From contig DIHF01000001.1 in assembly GCA_002420015.1 (NCBI GenBank), positions 10,897-27,118 on the forward strand: a DNA stretch of 16,222 nt, read 5' to 3'. Within the stretch, counting starts at the first letter, position 1. Each line of letters begins with the position of its first letter. Below are positions 7,485 through 13,719 of this stretch, piece after piece. The notes beneath the pieces were generated by a model that was not told the DNA's origin, did not search any database, and worked only from the letters and a program-made list of their open reading frames with translations. Position numbers and translations under genes: made by a program. Origin of the DNA: Micavibrio sp. UBA5703 (GTDB lineage: Bacteria; Pseudomonadota; Alphaproteobacteria; Micavibrionales; Micavibrionaceae).

Positions 7485-7513
7485 GAGCGTTTCTGTACTA
7501 TATAATGGCCTTA
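7477..7513 (+). promoter_or_regulatory. Predicted erpA promoter, leaderless
   Basis: A perfect -10 box TATAAT lies at 7501-7506, with a weak -35 TTGCTC at 7477-7482 (18-base spacer). A start about seven bases after the -10 box falls on 7513, the A of the erpA ATG. No Shine-Dalgarno sequence precedes that ATG. The core is nearly symmetrical (ACTATATAAT), so an opposed dgt promoter could share it. Confidence 0.6.
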
Positions 7514-7830
7514 TGACCATAACCGTTGCCGACAGCGCCGTAAAGCGCATTCAGGAACTCCGTAAAGCGCAGGGCAAAGCCGCCCTGATGCTGCGCATCA
7601 CCGTCGAGGGCGGCGGGTGTTCGGGCTTCAAATACAAAATGGAGCTTACGGAAGATCTCAGGGACAAGGACCAAACCTTTGCTTCCTCGGTCATTACCGA
7701 CGACATATCGCTTGGTTTTTTGAACGGCACCGTCATCAGCTTTGAGGACGGGCTTATCGGCTCCGAATTTAAACTCGATAATCCCAATGCGGTATCCGGC
7801 TGCGGCTGCGGCAACTCCTTCAGCGTCTGA
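7513..7830 (+). CDS. erpA: Iron-sulfur cluster insertion/A-type carrier protein (ErpA/IscA)
   Basis: A-type carrier proteins hold and pass [Fe-S] clusters to target apoproteins in the cytoplasm. The 105-residue product has the family's three conserved cysteines: Cys36 in GGGCSGFKY, and Cys97 and Cys99 in GCGCGNSF. LNGTVISFEDGLIGSEFKLDNPNA between them also matches. ATG 7513 begins MTITVADSAVKRI; the longer frame from 7468 would place the start inside dgt and ahead of the promoter. Divergent pairing with dgt is usual in alphaproteobacteria. ErpA and IscA cannot be told apart with certainty by eye; the gene context favours ErpA. Confidence 0.93.
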   Translation: MTITVADSAVKRIQELRKAQGKAALMLRITVEGGGCSGFKYKMELTEDLRDKDQTFASSVITDDISLGFLNGTVISFEDGLIGSEFKLDNPNAVSGCGCGNSFSV

Positions 7831-7909
7831 CGACTTTTGTAACCACCCTTGTTTTCAGGTTGTTAAAAAATTAGCATGTTTGTGGCGATTCTTTGAGAGA
7901 GGGTATTTC

Positions 7910-8293
7910 GTGACGCAGGCACTGAATTTAACGCTTTACGAAAGGCTGGGCGGCGCGCCAGCCATAGAGGCAGCGGTCGACCGCTTTTACGACAGGATCA
8001 TGTCGGATCCGTCTTTGGCGCATTTCTTCGACCGCGTCAGCATGGACAAGCAAAGAGAAAAGCAGAAAGCCTTTATGACGTATGTTTTCGGCGGCCCCAC
8101 AAATTATTCCGGCAAATCTTTGCGCATAGCCCATCAAAGGCTGGTTGAGGAATACGGTTTGAAGGATTCCCATTTCGATTCAGTGGTTTCGCACTTACGT
8201 TCGACTTTGAGGGAACTGAAGGTAGCCCCTGAAACAATCAAGGAAGTCGTTGCTCTTGTCGAAACCACCCGCAACGATGTCCTCAATCGGTAA
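7910..8293 (+). CDS. Group I truncated haemoglobin, copy 1 (Lys at E10)
   Basis: This is a 127-residue haem protein of the truncated haemoglobin group I (GlbN) family, likely binding O2 or NO in the cytoplasm. The start is GTG 7910, with GAGAGAGGG about seven bases upstream; a frame extending back to 7742 overlaps erpA and is not used. Visible landmarks are LYERLGG (9-15), B10 Tyr27, proximal His75 in LRIAHQRL and HFD at 88-90. Aligned with cyanobacterial GlbN, the E7 position is Gln48 and the E10 position is Lys51, where GlbN and the neighbouring copy have His. No C-terminal His for covalent haem linkage is present. It is about 55% identical by hand alignment to the next gene. Confidence 0.93.
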   Translation: MTQALNLTLYERLGGAPAIEAAVDRFYDRIMSDPSLAHFFDRVSMDKQREKQKAFMTYVFGGPTNYSGKSLRIAHQRLVEEYGLKDSHFDSVVSHLRSTLRELKVAPETIKEVVALVETTRNDVLNR

Positions 8294-8298
8294 GGCAT

Positions 8299-8328
8299 TT
8301 GCCTTTTAGCGGCCCCTGCTGTTACTAT
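8299..8328 (+). promoter_or_regulatory. Possible promoter of the second globin gene
   Basis: TTGCCT (8299-8304), an 18-base spacer and TACTAT (8323-8328) match the -35/-10 consensus at 4 of 6 positions each. The predicted start at about 8335 is two bases before the ATG at 8337, and no well-spaced ribosome site exists. A small stem AAGGC/GCCTT (8292-8305) overlaps the -35 region. The call is weak. Confidence 0.3.
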
Positions 8329-8336
8329 TCCGCAGG

Positions 8337-8717
8337 ATGCGAGCGGACAACAAAACCCTCTTTGACCAACTCGGCGGCGAAAAAGCAATCGAAGCCGCCG
8401 TCACCTCTTTCTACAAAAAAGTATTGGTCGACAAGCGGATAACTCACTTCTTTGAAGGTGTCGACAAAGAGAAATTGCACGCCCACCAGAAAGCCTTCAT
8501 GACCTATGCCTTCGGCGGCACGGCGCAGTATTCAGGCCGGTCGTTGCGCGAAGCCCATGCAAAGCTGGTTGAGAAAATGGGATTGAACGACTCCCACTTC
8601 GATGCCGTTGCAGAAAATCTCCGCAGCACATTGAAAGAAATGAATATTCCCGGCGACCTCATCAGCGAAGTCATGGCCATCGTCGAAGGCACCCGCGACA
8701 GCGTGCTGAATCGATAG
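8337..8717 (+). CDS. Group I truncated haemoglobin, copy 2 (His at E10)
   Basis: This is a second, tandem GlbN-type truncated haemoglobin of 126 residues. LFDQLGG (8-14), B10 Tyr26, AFMTYAFGG (53-61), proximal His74 in LREAHAKL and HFD (87-89) match the family. The distal side differs from copy 1: E7 is Leu47 and E10 is His50 (HAHQK), the residue that serves as sixth haem ligand in cyanobacterial GlbN. ATG 8337 is chosen because it matches the length and start of copy 1; the AGG next to it is too close to act as a ribosome site. The 43-base gap and similar sequence point to tandem duplication followed by divergence. Confidence 0.94.
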   Translation: MRADNKTLFDQLGGEKAIEAAVTSFYKKVLVDKRITHFFEGVDKEKLHAHQKAFMTYAFGGTAQYSGRSLREAHAKLVEKMGLNDSHFDAVAENLRSTLKEMNIPGDLISEVMAIVEGTRDSVLNR

Positions 8718-8740
8718 CGCACTGCAAAAAAATTGCCCCC

Positions 8741-9469
8741 CTAAACCCCGCCGAGCACGGGAATTAACACCGATGCGGATGAGCGCTCTTTTTCCTTTTC
8801 GCGCCTGCCGTGTCCGCCATGGTGCTTTGATTTTGGAAAAAGATACGAATAGTCGGAAAGCCCGTTCACAGCTTTCCAGAAATCAAGCACAACCGTCCCC
8901 TGTCCACGTAACAAGGAGCCGCACTCGGCCTTATCAAAAAAATTATTTTTTGTATCCTCCCAGCAATCAATGACAAAATCCAAAGGCATGGCTTCAAAAC
9001 TAATATGCGGAATCAAAAAACTATTGTTGTCTTGCAACGCAGGATACGGGGCCAAAAATAAATCCATAATTCGTACATAACGGCACAACCCTGGACTTTC
9101 CTGTTCATCTGGATTTTGTGACAGGACAGCTTCTATATCCACAGACGAAAAAGATTTTCCTTTAAAGGACAACCTTGACTGGGCATTCAGCTTTTCAAAC
9201 GGAATAAGGAAGAATCCAGATTGACCGACTTTATGATGGAATACCTGCCAAAATAAGGAAGAACGCCGCTGCGCCCTATCTTCCAAAAAGGTTTTCCGGT
9301 TGCTCTCTCCACTCCCGGACATGCAGGCATTGAATTCGCTGACAAGAACGATTTTATCAGGGTCCAGCATCGCCCTTTCCCGATTGATAAGACGATGTTC
9401 TTCACACAGCGAGGCGTAAACTTCCTTTGTGCGCCTGAACATCTTGAGTATATTGTTTTCTTTAGCCAT
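8741..9469 (-). CDS. Unrecognised protein, 242 residues
   Basis: I do not recognise this protein. From ATG 9469 (MAKENNILKMF) it has 242 residues; ATG 9472 and a TTG at 9511 are other possible starts, and none has a strong ribosome site. No signal peptide or membrane helix is seen. The N-terminal third is helical and charged, the middle holds mixed hydrophobic stretches (LFWQVFHHKVGQSGFFLIPF, then RIMDLFLAPYP), and the end is basic with HHGGHGRREKEKER. By eye the gene is more A+T-rich than its neighbours, it lies on the opposite strand to both flanks and converges on the globin pair. Together these suggest later acquisition. The reading frame is long and intact, so it is probably a real gene. 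Confidence 0.65.
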   Translation of the reverse strand: MAKENNILKMFRRTKEVYASLCEEHRLINRERAMLDPDKIVLVSEFNACMSGSGESNRKTFLEDRAQRRSSLFWQVFHHKVGQSGFFLIPFEKLNAQSRLSFKGKSFSSVDIEAVLSQNPDEQESPGLCRYVRIMDLFLAPYPALQDNNSFLIPHISFEAMPLDFVIDCWEDTKNNFFDKAECGSLLRGQGTVVLDFWKAVNGLSDYSYLFPKSKHHGGHGRREKEKERSSASVLIPVLGGV

Positions 9470-9523
9470 CATGCCCGTACCCGGTTTACCCTGTAACTTG
9501 GCTTTATACAAAACAACAACGTT

Positions 9524-10294
9524 ATGTCAACAAAAATCGCCACCTGGAACGTCAACTCGATCAAGGCCCGGCTGGACCATGTTTTGCGCTTTCTGGAGAG
9601 CGAAAAGCCGGACGTTCTGATGATGCAGGAACTCAAGGGGCTGGAGTTTCCCGAAGAGGCGTTCGCGAAACTCGGCTACCAATCCCAGAATGTCAGGCAA
9701 AAAGCCTATAACGGTGTGGCGATCCTGAGCCGCAAACCCGTAAACGTGATCCTTGATAGGCTCCCCGGCGATGACGGCGACGATCAGGCCCGATATCTTG
9801 AGGTCGAACAGGGCGGCCTGCGCCTGATTGATATTTACCTGCCGAACGGCAACCCCGCCCCCGGTGAAAAATTCGACTACAAGCTGAGATGGATGGACCG
9901 CCTCATCCTGCGCCTGAAGGAACTCAGGGCCGATAACGTGCCTTTTGCCGTCGGCGGCGATTTCAACATCATCCCGGAAAATAAAGACTGTTATGATCCA
10001 AAGTCCTGGGTGAATGATGCGCTGTTTCGCATTGAAAGCAGAAGGAAATTTCGCTCACTGCTGAACCTTGGCATTACCGATGCGTTTCGTATCTATAATA
10101 GCCAGCCGGACAACTACACCTACTGGGATTACCAGGCCGGGGCGTGGCAGAAAAATCACGGCATCCGCATCGACCATTTCCTCCTCTCGCCTGAGGTTGC
10201 CGACCGCGCCCTGTCCTGCCGGATCGACATTCAGCCGCGCAGCTGGGACAAGGCTTCGGACCATACCCCTCTCATACTGGAGATTGCCGCATGA
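9524..10294 (+). CDS. xth: Exodeoxyribonuclease III (AP endonuclease)
   Basis: Exonuclease III cleaves DNA at abasic sites and removes 3' blocking groups in base excision repair. The 256-residue product carries the whole active-site set of the family: Asn9 (ATWNVNSIKAR), Glu36 (MQELKG), Tyr105 (YLPNG), Asp146 and Asn148 (GGDFNI), Asp217 (RIDHFLLS) and Asp246-His247 (SDHTPL). ATG 9524 begins MSTKIATWN; no ribosome site is evident upstream (ACAACAACGTT), and TATACA at 9505-9510 may be a -10 box with a very short leader. The stop overlaps the next gene as ATGA. Confidence 0.95.
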   Translation: MSTKIATWNVNSIKARLDHVLRFLESEKPDVLMMQELKGLEFPEEAFAKLGYQSQNVRQKAYNGVAILSRKPVNVILDRLPGDDGDDQARYLEVEQGGLRLIDIYLPNGNPAPGEKFDYKLRWMDRLILRLKELRADNVPFAVGGDFNIIPENKDCYDPKSWVNDALFRIESRRKFRSLLNLGITDAFRIYNSQPDNYTYWDYQAGAWQKNHGIRIDHFLLSPEVADRALSCRIDIQPRSWDKASDHTPLILEIAA

Positions 10295-10911
10295 AATACG
10301 CGCCCTTCATCTGCCTGTTGCTTCTCTGCGCCTGCGCTGCCGCACCAAAGGGGGCCGAAGGCTATTTCGCCAAAAGGCACCTGTCGGCCTTCAGGGATTA
10401 CACGAATTTCCAGCACTGCCGGGCCTATGGCTGCCGCGAGATCGACACGCTGGCGCTGGAGAAAAAAGACTGGAAGAAAATCGAGAGGATTTTCAAACCT
10501 GCCCCCAAAAGCGCGGTTGAAGAGCGCGAACGCATCGCCAAAGCCCTCGGCGTTTTTGAAACCACAGTCGGGGCCATCAACGGAACCTCCGAAGATGTAT
10601 TCGGCACCTTTGACAAGGTTGGCGTGCGGCAACATGACTGCGTCGATGAATCAACCAACAGCACCATTTACCTTTCCCTGCTGCACAATGCGGGGTTACT
10701 GAAGTTCCACGACGTTGGCGCGCCGGACACGCGCGTACCCATCATCCATTACGCCGGGACATGGCCGCACCAGACCGCCGTCATATCCGAGCGCATATCC
10801 GGCCAGCGATACGCCGTTGACTCATGGTTCCACAGCAACGGCTATCCGGCTGAAATCGTGAAGCTGGAAGACTGGAAACACGGCTGGCGCCCTGCAGAGA
10901 TCAAGAAGTAA
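10291..10911 (+). CDS. Lipoprotein with possible Cys-His-Asp catalytic triad
   Basis: I do not recognise a named family. The 206-residue product has a lipoprotein signal: hydrophobic ICLLLLCAC with a lipobox ending at Cys15, so it is probably anchored in the envelope facing the periplasm. The C-terminal half holds Gln114 and Cys117 (RQHDCVDEST), His160 (PHQTAV) and Asp177 (YAVDSWF), in the order and setting of papain/transglutaminase-like cysteine enzymes. That reading is inference from motif order. The start overlaps the xth stop as ATGA, so the two are translated together, although a repair nuclease and an envelope lipoprotein have no obvious shared task. Confidence 0.82.
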   Translation: MKYAPFICLLLLCACAAAPKGAEGYFAKRHLSAFRDYTNFQHCRAYGCREIDTLALEKKDWKKIERIFKPAPKSAVEERERIAKALGVFETTVGAINGTSEDVFGTFDKVGVRQHDCVDESTNSTIYLSLLHNAGLLKFHDVGAPDTRVPIIHYAGTWPHQTAVISERISGQRYAVDSWFHSNGYPAEIVKLEDWKHGWRPAEIKK

Positions 10912-10944
10912 TCAGCCTTTTTTCAAAAATCTTTCTTCCTGCGT

Positions 10945-11175
10945 TCCCCACGTAAGCGGGGATCTTTATAGCTAAACATGTAGTTATTGATAGACCGCAC
11001 ATTCGATTCCACAAAAAGACACAAAGGCGCGAAGAAAGAATAAGTCTTTATAATAAACTGATTTTATTCTTCTTGGTGTCTTTGTGCCTTCCTGTAAAAA
11101 AGATTGGGGCCTATCGGTAATTATGGGCCCAGCTATCCCCCCCTAAAAACAAAGATTCCCGCTTTCACGCGAAAA
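10945..11175. repeat. Nested inverted repeats in the 377-base gap 10912-11288
   Basis: The gap holds no gene. An outer hairpin TCCCC/GGGGA (10945-10949 with 10958-10962) and a degenerate ATTCCCGCTTTCACGCGAAA (from about 11155) match the two inner hairpins of the element at 4941-5096. Between them lies an inverted repeat of the CACAAAG family: arms 11007-11043 and 11064-11099, with ACACAAAGGC and its partner GTGTCTTTGTGCC. The same family lies at 1302-1388. From about 11176 to 11288 only leader sequence is seen, with AAGG about ten bases before the next start. Confidence 0.75.
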
Positions 11176-11288
11176 GCAGTTCTGGGACGTTCAGGACTTT
11201 ATGTAACAAGTCTGGTGATTTCATCTCCCACCCATGCTAGATTCACACAGTTATTGAAACGAATCTCTCTGCCCCAAGGTTTCCACGC

Positions 11289-12158
11289 ATGAACAAAGCT
11301 TACAAAAAATCCCTGTCCGGCCTCCTCGCCTTCAGCGCCCTCGCGCTCTCCGGCTGCCTTTTGCAAAATCATTACATGCGGGACGAAGTCGCCGACCGTG
11401 TCGCGCACCCGGCCTGGATGGTGGGGCGCGAAATTCCGGCGGCACCGTTTTCCCTGACGGCCTATGAACGCATCCATGACCGCGGCGGCACGGCGAACCT
11501 GTATATCGAGGGCGATGGCGATCTTGGATATAAATCGGATAATCCGACGCCAAAAAACCCGGTCGCGCTGCATCTGGCCTCAAAGGACAAAAGCAAGAAC
11601 CTCATCTATATCGCCCGCCCGTGCCAGTATAGCGGCATGATCGAAAAGGGCGAAAAATGCGATCCCGCGCAATGGCGCGAGCGCCGCTACGCTCCCGAAG
11701 TCGCCCGCTCCTACGGCGCGGCGATGGATGAAATCAAACGGCGCTATAATATTTCCGCCTTTAACGTTGTCGGCTTTGACGGCGGCGCGGCCATCGCGGC
11801 GGATCTGGCCGCCACGCGCAGCGACATCCTCAGCCTGCGCACCGTTTCCGGCCGCCTCGACCGGATCGGAAACCCGCGCGTTTTGAACGACCTGCCGCAG
11901 CGCCACTTCATCGGCGGTCAGGACGAAGACATGCCGCCCGCCGTTTTGCACGCCTACATGGAGAAAATTTCGCCAACCTCCTGCGCCGAATACAGCTTCA
12001 TCCAGGAAGCCTCGCACATGGAAGGCTGGGTCTCGAAATGGCCGGAACTGCTGAAGGAGCCTGTGGCGTGCACGGGGCCGGAACGGGAATTCGACGCGCT
12101 CGACCTCCTGCCCGCCGAGCCCATCAAAACCACCCGCGAAGTGCCGGAGAAGCCTTAA
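11289..12158 (+). CDS. Alpha/beta-hydrolase-like lipoprotein with Asp at the nucleophile elbow
   Basis: This 289-residue product is a predicted lipoprotein: basic start, hydrophobic GLLAFSALALSGC, lipobox LSGC with Cys23. The body looks like an alpha/beta hydrolase: NLIYIARPCQY (104-114) as a core strand and oxyanion loop, VVGFDGGAAIA (160-170) as the nucleophile elbow, FIGGQDEDMPP (207-217) as the acid strand and ASHMEGW (241-247) as the His loop. The elbow normally reads GxSxG. Here it is Gly-Phe-Asp164-Gly-Gly, from codon GAC. Asp nucleophiles exist in dehalogenases and epoxide hydrolases, but this may equally be an inactive member. Substrate is unknown. It is probably a single-gene unit. 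Confidence 0.85.
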   Translation: MNKAYKKSLSGLLAFSALALSGCLLQNHYMRDEVADRVAHPAWMVGREIPAAPFSLTAYERIHDRGGTANLYIEGDGDLGYKSDNPTPKNPVALHLASKDKSKNLIYIARPCQYSGMIEKGEKCDPAQWRERRYAPEVARSYGAAMDEIKRRYNISAFNVVGFDGGAAIAADLAATRSDILSLRTVSGRLDRIGNPRVLNDLPQRHFIGGQDEDMPPAVLHAYMEKISPTSCAEYSFIQEASHMEGWVSKWPELLKEPVACTGPEREFDALDLLPAEPIKTTREVPEKP

Positions 12159-12222
12159 CTTTTTTGATGCATATCACCTGAGCATGCAGAAGTGACGAAA
12201 GCAAAACTCAACATTTTTTGCC

Positions 12223-12723
12223 TTACTGTTTTAGCAATTCCTCCAGTTGAGTAATCGTTGTACCCCAACCATCATAGAACCCCATTTCTTCATGTGCCTT
12301 GGTTTGTTCAGGCGTGCCGTGCATAACGTGCGCCGTGTATGCAGTACCCACAGGGATAGATTCAATGCTCACGATGGCGGTCATGGCAAGATGGGCACAT
12401 TCCTTATCGTCCTCTTTGACTGGTGGCGCGGGGCGATAATTTGCGATTAGCGTACTTGTCCATGCCAGGCGTTTTTCGCGGATGACCTCAAGGAAACATC
12501 CTGTGTTCGGATATTGTTTGCCTTCCGGATCCTGCATCACCGTATAAAATTCTCCGCCGGGCCGCAAATCAAGACGGCAATCCGAAAGGCCCCACGGCTT
12601 CGGACAAAACCATTGCTTAAGAAGCTCCGGTTCGGTCAGACCGCGCCAGACCAGACTCACAGGCACGGCCAGTTCCCGTTTCAGGACAAGATCCAGCTTT
12701 GTATCAACAGGTACGATGTTCAT
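12223..12723 (-). CDS. SRPBCC (AHSA1-like START) domain protein
   Basis: The 166-residue product belongs to the AHSA1-type SRPBCC fold, a hydrophobic-pocket domain with varied and often unknown ligands. Family landmarks are VWRGLTEPELLKQWFCP (about 25-41), LRPGGEFYTVM (53-63) and the C-terminal helix FYDGWGTTITQLEELL. It starts at ATG 12723, overlapping the stop of the upstream arsR gene as ATGA, so the two form an operon. ArsR-SRPBCC pairs of this kind are common; the regulator usually controls the pair. Confidence 0.92.
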   Translation of the reverse strand: MNIVPVDTKLDLVLKRELAVPVSLVWRGLTEPELLKQWFCPKPWGLSDCRLDLRPGGEFYTVMQDPEGKQYPNTGCFLEVIREKRLAWTSTLIANYRPAPPVKEDDKECAHLAMTAIVSIESIPVGTAYTAHVMHGTPEQTKAHEEMGFYDGWGTTITQLEELLKQ

Positions 12724-13049
12724 TGTTTTTCTCCTTTTGGTTTGTTGTGTTCCTCTAGAAGCAGCACGTCCAATGCATCAAAACGTTCATTCCAGAATTT
12801 GCGCATCCGGCTCAGCCATTCCCACATCTCATCGACTCCCTGCGGGTTCAAAGAATAAATGCGTTGCTGCGCCCGTTTTTCCACCCGGACCAGATCGGCC
12901 TCACGCAACACCTTAAGGTGTTGCGATACAGCCGGAGCGCTAATTTTAAACTGATCGCTGATATCCGAAGCCGCAATCTCTCCCTCTGCCGCAATGATCT
13001 CGATGATGCGGCGGCGGTTGGGCTCGGCGAGGGCTAAAAATCTGTCCAT
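12720..13049 (-). CDS. ArsR-family transcriptional regulator
   Basis: The 109-residue winged-helix repressor begins MDRFLALAEPNRRRIIEII and has the recognition part ISAPAVSQHLKVLREADLVRVEKRAQQRIYSL (about residues 36-67), ending in a C-terminal helix with WLSRMRKFWNERFD. No metal-binding Cys pair is present, so it is not an arsenic/cadmium sensor of the classical type. It overlaps the SRPBCC gene by 4 bases. A palindrome in its promoter (13070-13081) suggests autoregulation. ATG 13049 coincides with the predicted transcript start. Confidence 0.94.
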   Translation of the reverse strand: MDRFLALAEPNRRRIIEIIAAEGEIAASDISDQFKISAPAVSQHLKVLREADLVRVEKRAQQRIYSLNPQGVDEMWEWLSRMRKFWNERFDALDVLLLEEHNKPKGEKQ

Positions 13050-13055
13050 ACCACC

Positions 13056-13084
13056 ATTATTAATTATTTACTTAATTAAGTCAA
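13056..13084 (-). promoter_or_regulatory. arsR promoter with palindromic operator in the spacer
   Basis: On the minus strand TTGACT (13084-13079), a 17-base spacer and AATAAT (13061-13056) match the -35/-10 consensus at 5 of 6 positions each. The perfect 12-base palindrome ACTTAATTAAGT (13070-13081) overlaps the -35 box and spacer and is the centre of a longer imperfect dyad (about 13061-13093). A bound ArsR dimer would block polymerase. The expected start is about 13049, the A of the arsR ATG, so the mRNA would be leaderless. Confidence 0.65.
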
Positions 13085-13213
13085 TAATAAATTAAACTGT
13101 CTTTCTCCCCCTATGGCGCGGTTTTATTATTTGGACCATCCGTCTCGCTTTTGCTAATTAAATAAAAAAGTGGGCGCCTTGCGAAAATTTCGGGAGAATA
13201 GCGGCTGAAAAAA

Positions 13214-13288
13214 TGGTGCTGCTGGGGAGGATTGAACTCCCGACCTCGTCATTACCAATGACGCGCTCTGCCACTGAGCTACAGCAGC
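13214..13288 (-). tRNA. tRNA-Thr (anticodon GGT)
   Basis: The minus strand folds as a complete cloverleaf. The acceptor stem GCTGCTG/CAGCAGC is at 13288-13282 with 13224-13218. The D arm is GCTC-AGTGGCA-GAGC. The anticodon stem CGTCA/TGACG encloses loop TTGGTAA, giving anticodon GGT (threonine, codon ACC). The T arm is GGGAG-TTCAATC-CTCCC. The discriminator is A and CCA is encoded (13216-13214), followed by six T, which may serve in termination. Confidence 0.97.
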
Positions 13289-13399
13289 GCACCTGTGCTG
13301 CGCGGGGAAGGTTTTCCCCAGTTGCGAGCGGACCGTACAATAAAATTTCTGGCCTGTCACGGCTGATTTTGCCTATGCTTTCAAAGGATCAGAGAACAT

Positions 13400-13531
13400 A
13401 TGCCTCCGAAACAGAAAAAAGAAAAGCTGGACAAGCGGGCAGCTGCCTTGCGCGAAAACCTCAAAAAGCGTAAGCAGCCGCGGAAAAGCTCTTCCGTACC
13501 CGCGAAGGATAAAGGCAAGGGAACCGTTTAA
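13400..13531 (+). CDS. Small basic protein, 43 residues
   Basis: A short frame from ATG 13400 to TAA 13531 encodes a Lys/Arg-rich 43-residue protein (MPPKQKKEKLDKRAAALREN, then LKKRKQPRKSS). AAAGGATCAGAGA lies just upstream and can serve as ribosome site. The core KRAAALRENLKKRK resembles short conserved alphaproteobacterial proteins of the type RxxALRENLRRRKAQ, whose function I do not know. No membrane helix is present; a helical, nucleic-acid- or ribosome-binding role is possible but not shown. An inverted repeat that could end transcription starts 6 bases after the stop. Confidence 0.65.
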   Translation: MPPKQKKEKLDKRAAALRENLKKRKQPRKSSSVPAKDKGKGTV

Positions 13532-13536
13532 CGATC

Positions 13537-13631
13537 CGTCATTGCGAGGAGACGCGCAGCGACGACGAAGCAATCCAGAATTTCTTGAAAGTATTGGATT
13601 GCTTCGCTCCCGATAGTCGCTCGCAATGACG
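13537..13631. repeat. Inverted repeat, GTCATTGCGAG/GAAGCAATCCA family
   Basis: The left arm 13537-13577 begins CGTCATTGCGAG and ends GAAGCAATCCA. The right arm 13595-13631 mirrors it (TGGATTGCTTCGC to CTCGCAATGACG). The loop is about 17 bases. A second copy lies at 16020-16108. Similar sequences occur between genes of many alphaproteobacteria. Here it follows the small-protein stop directly and may work as a terminator. The remaining 88 bases up to dcd hold an A+T-rich stretch and a ribosome site. Confidence 0.85.
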
Positions 13632-13719
13632 AAAATGATAGGAATTTTTATTGGGAACGACTATATAACATAACGTCACAACCTGAAGAACCACCACTTT
13701 AGCGTAAAGGACAGTAAAA

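Noticed and set aside
7849..7877. Possible promoter TTGTTT-17-TAGCAT before the first globin
   Set aside because: The match to consensus is too weak, and read-through from erpA is equally likely.
12159..12222. Possible bidirectional terminator between the hydrolase-like and SRPBCC genes
   Set aside because: T-rich runs exist, but I find no stem longer than a few pairs.
13304..13319. Perfect hairpin GGGGAA-GGTT-TTCCCC beside the tRNA
   Set aside because: No T-run follows on either strand, so a terminator call is not supported; it could be a chance or processing structure.
13651..13669. A+T-rich TATATAAC stretch before dcd as a promoter
   Set aside because: A -10-like box is present, but no -35 box at proper spacing could be found.
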